Source: JBCCGI01 sp039029355
GTDB taxonomy: Bacteria; Planctomycetota; UBA1135; GCA-002686595
Direction of reading: 5' to 3'
Length of the DNA stretch: 16,057 nt
Assembly: GCA_039029355.1 (NCBI GenBank)
Contig: JBCCGI010000132.1
Location: 1 to 16,057, forward strand
In this document: in pieces, positions 1 through 5,186 of the stretch
How the letters are laid out: every line of letters begins with the position of its first letter
How positions within the stretch are numbered: position 1 is the stretch's first letter
Notes under the pieces: generated by a model
What the model was told of the DNA's origin: nothing
Database searches by the model: none
What the model saw: only the letters and a program-made list of their open reading frames with translations
Position numbers and translations under genes: made by a program

Positions 1-120
1 CTGAGCTCGCGTGGCCGAAGGCAGGCGCTCAAGAGCTACCTGCGCTACTACAACCGAGTCCGCCCTCACGGTAGCCTCGGCTACTCGCCCCCGATGAACC
101 GGATCGAGCGATCGGGATGA
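1..120 (+). CDS. IS481/IS3-type transposase, C-terminal fragment (cut by window edge)
   Basis: Only the last 39 residues and the TGA stop are in the window. Frame 1 reads ...LKSYLRYYNRVRPHGSLGYS then PPMNRIER and a stop at 118-120. The YYNRVRPHGSLGYSPP signature is the conserved C-terminal end of the DDE integrase core in IS481 and IS3 family transposases, in which Y-N-x-x-R-P-H-x-S-L-G-Y-x-P follows the catalytic glutamate helix. The catalytic residues lie upstream and cannot be checked, so whether the copy is intact is unknown. It points towards the end of the mscS-like gene on the other strand. The family-level call is firm; IS481 rather than IS3 is favoured by the CTAG site just beyond the element end. 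Confidence 0.8.
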   Translation: MSSRGRRQALKSYLRYYNRVRPHGSLGYSPPMNRIERSG

Positions 121-141
121 ACAACGTCCCTGGAAACGACA
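1..141 (+). mobile_element. Right end of an IS481-like insertion sequence with probable terminal inverted repeat
   Basis: The transposase stop at 118-120 is followed by about 20 bp that, read inward from the outer end, begin TGTCGTTTCCAGGG. Ends of the form TG...CA close to the transposase stop are usual in IS3/IS481 elements. Immediately outside is TCTAGC (142-147), which fits the NCTAGN target known for IS481. The other end, and so the matching inverted repeat and target duplication, is outside the window. The boundary is therefore an inference. Confidence 0.5.
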
Positions 142-142
142 T

Positions 143-1009
143 CTAGCCGCGCGGCTCGGGCGCGCGCGCCAGCGGCACCCGCGCGACGCCGTTCTCGTCC
201 TGCTCCATGCACCGGTCCAGCACGCGGCTGGTGACCTCGCTGCGGAACAGCGGCTCGTCGTAGGTCGACGCGACGTAGCCCTTGGCGGTCATCCGCACGG
301 CGTGGGGGAGCTGGCTCACGTAGATCTGCAGCGGCTTCTCGGGCTCGAAGTAGGTCGAGGCCTGCACGCAGTCCCAGAGGATGTCCTCGGCCGCCTTGCG
401 CTGGTCGGAGGTGGCGCGCGGGTCGAGGAAGAGGTCGAGCGCGACGAGCGACGAGCGGTCGCCGGCGTTGGCGTTGGCGATGGTCTCGGACCAAAGCGAC
501 GCCGTCGGCACCGACACCAGGTCGTCGTCGGGGGTGACCAGGCGCACGTGGAAGAGGCCGATGTCGTCGACCCGTCCGCTGACTCCGGCCACGGTGATGC
601 GGTCGCCGACCTGGAAGGGCGGCAGGAAGGCCGCGTAGGTGCGGAAGGTCAGGCCGCCGAGGAAGCTCTTGGTGAAGTCCGTGGCGGACCAGAGCGACCA
701 GGCGAACAGGCCGAGGAACGCGACCGAGAGGCCTTCGCGTGCCTCTTCGCCCGCGTTGGCCGCCAAGAGGAGCGGCACGACGAGCACGCTGAGCAGCAGC
801 ACGACGCTCTGCAGCACGGACGCGGTGCGGAGCTCCTCGAGGCCGACGGTGCGGTGCAGCAGCACGTCGTCCGGCAGCCCCTGCTCGCGCCGCGCGCGCG
901 CTCCGGCGCGGCGGTAGGCGGCCAGGCACCAGGCGACCGCCAGCTGGATCGCGAGGACCAGGCCGAGGTAGAGGGCGACCTCGATACGCAGGACGCTGTC
1001 GAGGCTCAT
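143..1009 (-). CDS. MscS-like mechanosensitive ion channel protein
   Basis: The product is 288 residues and is an inner-membrane small-conductance mechanosensitive channel homologue, a class that opens under membrane tension to release solutes during osmotic downshock. Three hydrophobic segments are visible at about residues 7-32, 62-84 and 92-120; the last is the pore-helix equivalent. They are followed by the MscS beta domain at about 120-182. There FLPPFQVGDRITVAGVSGRV matches the family pattern PF-x-VGD-x-(I/V)-x-V-x-G-x-x-G-x-V, followed by a VPTASLW segment where most members have IPN. A mixed alpha/beta C-terminal domain runs to about 268. The ATG at 1007-1009 overlaps the stop of the upstream gene as ATGA, so the two are probably cotranscribed and translationally coupled. 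The TAG stop lies in the CTAG next to an insertion sequence, so the natural C-terminus may have been slightly altered. The general family is secure; gating and ion selectivity are not predictable. Confidence 0.85.
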   Translation of the reverse strand: MSLDSVLRIEVALYLGLVLAIQLAVAWCLAAYRRAGARARREQGLPDDVLLHRTVGLEELRTASVLQSVVLLLSVLVVPLLLAANAGEEAREGLSVAFLGLFAWSLWSATDFTKSFLGGLTFRTYAAFLPPFQVGDRITVAGVSGRVDDIGLFHVRLVTPDDDLVSVPTASLWSETIANANAGDRSSLVALDLFLDPRATSDQRKAAEDILWDCVQASTYFEPEKPLQIYVSQLPHAVRMTAKGYVASTYDEPLFRSEVTSRVLDRCMEQDENGVARVPLARAPEPRG

Positions 1010-1458
1010 GCGAACGTCCTTTCGACCGGGCCGGTCACGTCGATGCCGAGCTTCTCGCGCAGCAGGAAGAGCACCACCGGCAGGGTGCGCTCGACCAGCC
1101 GATAGCGCCCGTTCAGCAGCGTGAGGCAGCCGGTGTCGAGGAGCGGCGCCAGGAGCCGCGGCGCCAACCCGGCCCGCAGCCCGAGGTCCTGCTCGACCTC
1201 GTCGAAGGTCGAAGGTCCGCTGAAGACCAGCAGCGCCAGGACGCGCCGCTCGTCGCGCGCGGAGGGACGTGCCACCGCCCGCCGCAGCGCGAGGTAGCGT
1301 TCGCGCACCTCGTCCGGAGGCGGCAGGTATCCGCGCTTGGGGCCCCAGAACAGCGGCAGCTCGTGCCCGCGCCGCTCGAAGCGCTCGAGCGCGGTGGAGG
1401 CGACCTCCCAGCTGCCTTCGAACGCCGACCAGGCCGGCTGCTCGGCCGCCGGCGGCAC
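1006..1458 (-). CDS. Winged-helix-like hypothetical protein, probably the C-terminal part of a gene broken by a stop
   Basis: This is a 150-residue frame opening at a GTG (1456-1458). I do not recognise the family. Residues ~70-137 look like a winged-helix fold: helix DERRVLALLVF, turn-helix STFDEVEQDLGLRAGLAPRL, then a strand pair LTLLNGRYRLVER, then a helix. The frame is open upstream of the GTG for 12 more codons until a TAA at 1495-1497. Beyond that TAA the same frame continues as the 1495-1764 segment. No ribosome site precedes the GTG. The simplest reading is that this is the distal portion of one ~252-residue gene with a premature TAA. Independent initiation at the GTG is the alternative. 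It overlaps the mscS-like start by four bases (ATGA), so it shares a transcript with the channel gene and may be functionally tied to it. Confidence 0.55.
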   Translation of the reverse strand: MPPAAEQPAWSAFEGSWEVASTALERFERRGHELPLFWGPKRGYLPPPDEVRERYLALRRAVARPSARDERRVLALLVFSGPSTFDEVEQDLGLRAGLAPRLLAPLLDTGCLTLLNGRYRLVERTLPVVLFLLREKLGIDVTGPVERTFA

Positions 1459-1494
1459 GGTCAGGTCGAAGTTCTTGGCCGCCGACAGGAAGCC

Positions 1495-1764
1495 TTAGGT
1501 GAACGCGTCGAGGAAGAGCGTGGCCTCCCCGTCGCCGTCCCGGCCCACCAGCTCCTTGACCAGCGTCGTCAGGGGCCGAGCGCCGTCGACGCGCCGGCGG
1601 TAGAGCTCGTCGAGCCCGTGGATCGAGAGCTCGCCCTCGGCGTCGCGGCAGGCGCCGGCGACGCGCTCGGCGAGTGCGACCGGGTCGGGGCTATACAGCT
1701 CCGCGGCGCGGAGCTCGCCCTCAACGCGGGGCCAGCCGATCGTCAACTGCGCGGTGCACTTCAT
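1495..1764 (-). CDS. Hypothetical protein, probable N-terminal part of the gene continued at 1006-1458
   Basis: This is an 89-residue ORF with ATG at 1762-1764 and TAA at 1495-1497. It has no recognisable domain. The sequence starts MKCTAQLTIGWPRVEG, is acidic and helix-rich, and ends GEATLFLDAFT. The next in-frame codons after the TAA read GFLSAAKNFDLTV and run straight into the downstream frame, with the same codon style. The stop therefore falls inside what looks like a continuous protein. The upstream DNA is pyrimidine-rich on the coding strand and has no Shine-Dalgarno. It could be a genuine short gene with a second cistron 36 bp further on, or a recent pseudogene or base-call error. Confidence 0.5.
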   Translation of the reverse strand: MKCTAQLTIGWPRVEGELRAAELYSPDPVALAERVAGACRDAEGELSIHGLDELYRRRVDGARPLTTLVKELVGRDGDGEATLFLDAFT

Positions 1765-2099
1765 GGTGGGGGAGGGAAAGGCGGGGACGAGAGGGGAAGC
1801 CTAACCAACGCGCCCGCTCGGTCCAGCCTGCACCGGCGTTGGATGGGGGCGCTTCCCGACCGGCCGGTTCCGGTCCGTTCGTCCCGGGCGGCGGCGGTCC
1901 GCTCGGCGTGGCGTGCGTTCCTCGCTTGGTCCCGGTTGGCCTGGCTTCGCCCCGCTTCGCGTCGCCTCGCTTGGCCCCGCCGGGAGCCCTCGGCCCGGGC
2001 GCGCGACTCCGCCACGCGACTCCGGCACGCGACTCGGGCACGCGGCTCCGGCACGCGGCTCCGGCACGCGGCTCCGGCACGCGGCTCGATGGATCGCCG
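1765..2099. other. 335-bp gene-free spacer holding low-complexity repeats
   Basis: I see no convincing gene on either strand. Translations in all frames are low-complexity (Arg/Pro/Ala/Gly). The right part is the 13-bp array described separately. The middle (about 1925-1985) is a degenerate run of CTTCGC/CTCGCTTGG words. A 7-bp inverted repeat, CCAACGC (1805-1811) and GCGTTGG (1836-1842), encloses 24 nt; it is weak and has no T tract. The spacer separates the phosphoesterase stop from the next minus-strand start and may hold that gene's promoter, but I cannot identify one. Confidence 0.6.
2000..2090. repeat. 13-bp tandem repeat array, about 6.8 copies
   Basis: The unit is CACGCGGCTCCGG. Boundaries are 2000-2012 (degenerate), 2013-2025, 2026-2038, 2039-2051, 2052-2064, 2065-2077, and a partial unit 2078-2088. 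Units starting at 2039, 2052 and 2065 are identical; the two left of them carry CACGCGACTC in place of CACGCGGCTC. Divergence thus increases leftward, consistent with expansion from the right side. The array begins 10 bp beyond the stop codon of the phosphoesterase gene. Because 13 is not a multiple of three, it does not encode a repeated peptide. Confidence 0.9.
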
Positions 2100-3947
2100 C
2101 TAGGGCTTGCGCAGCACGAGGCGGTCGAACAGCCGCCCCTCGAGGTCGAAGGCCTTCAGCTCCAGCGTCTTGCCGTTCACCGCCACGTAGCAGTAGTGGT
2201 GGCCCTGCCGCACGTTGTTCTGGAACCACGGCGGGTGCGGCCCCGAGCGCTCGAGCGAGCCGCCGCCGCCGCCGGTGATGAGGTAGATCGCCCCCTCGCC
2301 CGGCTGGGTCGCGCGCCCGTCGCGCAGCGGCCAGGTGCGCTCGTAGGAGTGGATGTGCCCGTTCCACACCAGGTCGACGCCGAAGCGGTCCACCAGCTCC
2401 GCCAGCCGGCGCACGCGCAGGTCGCCGTGGGACGAGGGACCGGTCCACAGGTCGCCGTAGTCGTTCTCGTCCGAGGTGTAGGCCGGGTGGTGGTGGCACA
2501 GGATCTTCCAGGTGGCCTCCGACGCGGCCAGCTCGCGTTCGAGCCAGGCGTACTGCTCGCTGCCCGGGCCGACCTCGCGGTTGGAGTCGAGCAGGAACAG
2601 CTCCGCGTTGCCGTACCGGAAGGAGTAGTAGTACTCGGGCTCGGGCAGCGCGAAGTAGTCGTAGAAGTAGCGCGCGTCTTCCTCGTGGTTCCCGAGCACC
2701 GGGTAGAGCGGCACGCGCTCGATCAGGGGCCGGAGGCTCGGGAAGAACTCCTCGGTCCAGTCGGTCTTCAGCGAGCCCGTCCCGACCAGGTCGCCGGGGT
2801 GCAGCACGAAGCTCGGCCGCTGGGCGAAGGCCATCTCGGCCAGCTGCCCGGCCACTTCGGGGTTGTCCTGGGTGTCGCTCAGGACGCAGAACGAGAAGGG
2901 CTGATCGGCGGCCGCGGCGGTCTGGAAGCTGAGGACGTCGCTCTCCAGCGGGCGTCCCTGATCGTCGACCGAGCGCACGCGGTAGAAGTACTGCTTGCCC
3001 GCCTCCAGCCCTTCGAGCCGCACCGCGTGCAGCCGCGTCGGCGTCGAGGAGGCGAGCGACTCGGGCGTCGCGTCGGTCGAGCCGTAGCGCACCGAGGAGG
3101 TCGACGGCCGCGAGGTCTCCCACGCCACCGTGATGCCGTCCTGCGTGGCGAGCTGCAGGTAGGGCCGCACGACCCAGCGGTGCTCGGGGTCGAGCCACAG
3201 CTGCGGCGCGCTCTCGGCGAGCGCGCGCGCGTGCTCGAAGTCCTGCCGCACCCACGCCGCCCGAGCGGCCAACCCGTAGACCTCGATGCTGCGGATGCGC
3301 CCGTGGTGTGAGTAGGCCTCGTTCGCGTCCACGTATCCGCCGATCGTGACCGGCGCCTGCGCGGGATACAGCACGTCGCCCGACTGGACGCTCGACGTCG
3401 CTTCGAGCTCGCCGTTCACGTAGAGCCGCATCGCCTCGCCGTCGTACGTCCCGACCACGTGGTACAGCCGCCCCTCCTCGTACTGCGTCTTGCCGCGCAG
3501 ATAGGTGAGCAGCCCGTTGCCGTCGTTCGCACCCTTGCTGGCGAGTGCGAAGGTGAAGGAGCGCTGGTCGTAGCCCAGCGTCCACCCCTTCTCGTGGTCG
3601 CCGTTGTCCTGGATCGTGCCGAAAAAACTGCCCCAGGGCTGCGGCGAGTCGACCGAGGCCCACACCGCGACGGTCAGGTGGCGGCGCGGGAGCTTGCTCT
3701 GCAGCGAGACGAGGTCATCGGCCACGACGACGCGCGACCGCCTTCCATCGAAGCGCAGGCTCTCGCCGAGCTCGTCCGCGACCGGCGAGAGCGAGCCCTC
3801 GACCCGGCCATCCGGCCCCAGCGCCGCCTTCAGCCGACCCTCGACGAGCTGGCGTGCGTTGAGCGCCCAGCGCAGGACCGGATCCGGTCCCTCGTGCGGC
3901 CCGCGGACCAGAGAAACCAAGCAGGCGACGATACAAAGGAGCTGCAT
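2100..3947 (-). CDS. Secreted LamG / purple-acid-phosphatase-like metallophosphoesterase
   Basis: The product is 615 residues and probably a secreted phosphatase or phosphodiesterase with a two-metal centre. An N-terminal hydrophobic stretch (residues 1-16, MQLLCIVACLVSLVRG) is a short signal peptide. Residues ~60-225 look like a concanavalin-A/LamG sandwich, with the typical HVVGTYDGEAMRLYVNGEL core. Residues ~255-343 are the fibronectin-like N-domain of purple acid phosphatases (ITVAWETSRPSTSSVRYGS, then AGKQYFYRVRS). The catalytic domain (~350-540) shows the metallophosphoesterase motifs in order: SDTQ (D358), HPGD (D386), GNHE (N420, H421), HHHP (~H487) and NGHIHSYERT (H531, H533). The ATG at 3945-3947 is chosen because it leaves a complete signal peptide. 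No Shine-Dalgarno is visible, and a stable hairpin lies 8 nt upstream. The substrate is unknown. The LamG module suggests it binds a glycan or other surface. Confidence 0.88.
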   Translation of the reverse strand: MQLLCIVACLVSLVRGPHEGPDPVLRWALNARQLVEGRLKAALGPDGRVEGSLSPVADELGESLRFDGRRSRVVVADDLVSLQSKLPRRHLTVAVWASVDSPQPWGSFFGTIQDNGDHEKGWTLGYDQRSFTFALASKGANDGNGLLTYLRGKTQYEEGRLYHVVGTYDGEAMRLYVNGELEATSSVQSGDVLYPAQAPVTIGGYVDANEAYSHHGRIRSIEVYGLAARAAWVRQDFEHARALAESAPQLWLDPEHRWVVRPYLQLATQDGITVAWETSRPSTSSVRYGSTDATPESLASSTPTRLHAVRLEGLEAGKQYFYRVRSVDDQGRPLESDVLSFQTAAAADQPFSFCVLSDTQDNPEVAGQLAEMAFAQRPSFVLHPGDLVGTGSLKTDWTEEFFPSLRPLIERVPLYPVLGNHEEDARYFYDYFALPEPEYYYSFRYGNAELFLLDSNREVGPGSEQYAWLERELAASEATWKILCHHHPAYTSDENDYGDLWTGPSSHGDLRVRRLAELVDRFGVDLVWNGHIHSYERTWPLRDGRATQPGEGAIYLITGGGGGSLERSGPHPPWFQNNVRQGHHYCYVAVNGKTLELKAFDLEGRLFDRLVLRKP

Positions 3948-3954
3948 AGGCCTG

Positions 3955-3989
3955 GGGGAGGGGACCTATCCTACCGCGGTCCCCTCCCC
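3955..3989 (-). promoter_or_regulatory. Perfect 12-bp stem-loop just upstream of the phosphoesterase start
   Basis: GGGGAGGGGACC (3955-3966) and GGTCCCCTCCCC (3978-3989) are exact reverse complements separated by 11 nt. On the minus strand the hairpin ends 7 nt before the ATG at 3947. It lies 85 nt downstream of the lexA stop. No T tract follows on the transcript strand, so a classical rho-independent terminator is unlikely. It could end lexA transcription by another route, or mask the ribosome-binding region of the phosphoesterase mRNA. Confidence 0.5.
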
Positions 3990-4073
3990 ACGAAAGCGGC
4001 GGCGAGCCAGAGGGGAGTGCGTCCCCTGCCCCACCGCCGGATCCTGCCCCGCCCGAGTCGAGGGAAACCCGGG

Positions 4074-4694
4074 CTAATACCGGCGAATCACGCCCAGAAC
4101 CACGCCGCGGATCTCGACGTCGTCGACGAAGATCGGCTGCATCGCCGCGTTCGCTGGTTGCAGGCGAACGCGGCCATCGGGTTCCTTGTAGTAGCGTTTC
4201 AGCGTCGCTTCCTCGTCCGGAAGCACCGCCACCACGATCTGGCCTTGGAGTGCATCGCTGCGCTTCTCGACGACGACCAGGTCCCCGTCGCGGATCGCAT
4301 CTTCGATCATCGAGTCGCCCTCCACCCGCAGGACGTAGACGTCCTTGCCGGGCGGCGCCAGCTCCGCGAGGTCGAGGGTCTCTGGCTCCTCAAGCGTCTC
4401 GATCGGCGCGCCTGCCGCGATGGTGCCGAGCACGTTCAGCGAGGGCGTCGCGCCCGCGGTCTTCTGAGAGCTCGTCTCCTGAACGAGCTGCAAACCGCGG
4501 CTGATGCCCTTCTTCGCTCGCTTGAGCACGCCTTTGCGCTCGAGCTCCCGTACGTGCCCGAAGATGGTCACCTTGTTGATGCCGAAGTGACGGGCTACCT
4601 CCTCGTACGTCGGGCTGATGCCCGTCTCGGCCGTGTAGGCCTGGAAGAAGTCGAGGATCTCGCGCTGGCGTCGAGTGAGCGGAACGCTGGCCAT
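4074..4694 (-). CDS. lexA: LexA repressor (SOS response autoprotease)
   Basis: The product is 206 residues, the usual LexA length. LexA represses DNA-damage genes and is inactivated when RecA filaments trigger self-cleavage. Residues 1-70 carry the winged-helix DNA-binding domain: LTRRQREILDFFQAYTAETG, then PTYEEVARHFGINKVTIFGH, RELERKGVL. The cleavage site is the Ala-Gly pair in TIAAGAP (A94-G95). The catalytic serine is S128 in RVEGDSMI and the catalytic lysine is K166 in EATLKRYY. All required residues are present. A longer in-frame start at 4766 would add 24 Ser/Pro-rich residues unlike any LexA; the ATG at 4692-4694 gives the canonical MASVPLTRRQ start and is preferred. No Shine-Dalgarno precedes it. 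The start lies 4 nt after the stop of a 28-codon ORF, so translation probably depends on reinitiation from that ORF. Confidence 0.95.
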   Translation of the reverse strand: MASVPLTRRQREILDFFQAYTAETGISPTYEEVARHFGINKVTIFGHVRELERKGVLKRAKKGISRGLQLVQETSSQKTAGATPSLNVLGTIAAGAPIETLEEPETLDLAELAPPGKDVYVLRVEGDSMIEDAIRDGDLVVVEKRSDALQGQIVVAVLPDEEATLKRYYKEPDGRVRLQPANAAMQPIFVDDVEIRGVVLGVIRRY

Positions 4695-4698
4695 GGGC

Positions 4699-4785
4699 TC
4701 AGACGAAGAAGGTGGTGGCGATGAGCAGGGCGAAGAAAGCGTAGGACAGAGCCTCTTGCCGGGCATGGTGCAGGATGGGAGTCAT
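4699..4785 (-). CDS. 28-residue single-span membrane microprotein upstream of lexA (candidate SOS peptide)
   Basis: This ORF runs from ATG (4783-4785) to TGA (4699-4701). The peptide starts MTPILHHARQEAL and continues SYAFFALLIATTFFV, giving a short polar, His/Arg-containing N-terminus and a hydrophobic C-terminal segment of about 16 residues. That is typical of an inner-membrane peptide with its N-terminus inside. A GAGG motif lies 8 nt before the ATG, better than most starts in this window. About 23 of 28 codons end in G or C, like neighbouring genes. The stop is 4 nt from the lexA start, so the two are almost certainly on one transcript, downstream of a promoter carrying a candidate LexA operator. 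By size, topology and context it resembles SOS-induced membrane peptides (SidA of Caulobacter, TisB of E. coli), although no homology is claimed. The alternative is a leader peptide serving only to couple lexA translation. Confidence 0.6.
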   Translation of the reverse strand: MTPILHHARQEALSYAFFALLIATTFFV

Positions 4786-4896
4786 CGGGAAAGCCTCGTC
4801 GTTTCGTAGGGAGGTTGATCGGGTGGTTGTCAGGGCTCGGACCGGGGCCTCGGGGGGTGGGGGAGCACCACCGGCCTTTGCCCTAACAACGCCCTA

Positions 4897-4926
4897 ATTC
4901 TAGTTCGGCTGTTGTTTGCCGAACAA
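4897..4926 (-). promoter_or_regulatory. Sigma-70-type promoter of the microprotein-lexA operon
   Basis: Read on the minus strand, TTGTTC (4921-4926) serves as the -35 and TAGAAT (4897-4902) as the -10, one base from TATAAT, with an 18-bp spacer. Transcription would start near 4890, giving a ~105-nt leader before the microprotein ATG at 4785. The surrounding A/T-rich patch is unusual in this GC-rich window. The -35 is a moderate match. Overlap with the proposed LexA boxes supports the assignment. Confidence 0.55.
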
Positions 4927-4935
4927 GACCCGAAC
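4903..4935 (-). promoter_or_regulatory. Candidate LexA operator: GTTC-N7-GTTC plus flanking palindrome
   Basis: On the minus strand 4935-4921 reads GTTCGGGTCTTGTTC, an exact GTTC-N7-GTTC, the LexA box form known from Alphaproteobacteria. Directly next to it, 4903-4924 is a perfect GTTCGGC-N8-GCCGAAC palindrome, and on the plus strand 4903-4917 reads GTTC-N7-GTTT, a near copy of the same box in opposite orientation. The two boxes cover the -35 hexamer and the spacer, ideal for repression. That LexA of this organism binds this form is inferred from position, not shown. Confidence 0.55.
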
Positions 4936-5186
4936 AGCCTCCTTTTTCGGCACTCCCAGAATCCCCACCGCAACCCCCTTGCAAGCATCGCCTTAGGGAA
5001 CCAGAAGCCCTTCCCAACGGCCCAGGAGCGAGCCCGACGGGACCCGAATCGCCCGCGCGGGCGGCCTCCGACGAGCTCGGCCCCGCAGGAGCGCCGGCGT
5101 CTCGCCCGTGCGACGCGGGGCGCGGCGCTTGCCGCGGGGCGGCCCGAGGCGCAAGCTGCCGGCCCTTCCGCGCCGACCACACTAGA

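Larger units (their letters stand above)
4786..5186. other. 401-bp divergent intergenic region between the lexA operon and nadB
   Basis: It holds the minus-strand promoter and candidate LexA operators (4897-4935) and a ~110-nt leader for the microprotein ORF. The leader contains a small stem, GGTGG (4856-4860) with CCACC (4868-4872). The right part (4936-5186) shows no convincing gene. It has the palindrome CGCCCGCGCGGGCG (5050-5063), ordinary for this base composition. I see no clear sigma-70 promoter or Shine-Dalgarno for nadB; a TAGAAT word at 5183-5188 overlaps its ATG and is probably coincidental. Confidence 0.6.

Noticed and set aside
1805..1842. Inverted repeat CCAACGC/GCGTTGG as a terminator
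   Set aside because: The 24-nt loop and lack of a T tract make a terminator unlikely.
1867..1880. GTTC-N6-GTTC resembling a second LexA box
   Set aside because: The spacer is 6 instead of 7, it lies in a low-complexity spacer, and no promoter elements accompany it.
2000..2090. CRISPR array
   Set aside because: The 13-bp units are directly adjacent with no spacers and no cas genes are present; it is a simple tandem repeat.
1801..3663. A 620-codon open frame overlapping the phosphoesterase in another minus-strand frame
   Set aside because: Arg-rich shadow translation that runs through the 13-bp repeat; the phosphoesterase frame holds all metal-binding motifs.
4074..4766. Longer LexA with 24 extra N-terminal residues
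   Set aside because: The extension is Ser/Pro-rich, lacks a ribosome site and overlaps a better-supported 28-codon ORF; the shorter form has the canonical LexA start and length.
5050..5063. Perfect 14-bp palindrome CGCCCGCGCGGGCG
   Set aside because: Alternating G/C palindromes of this length are expected by chance at this base composition and nothing nearby supports a function.
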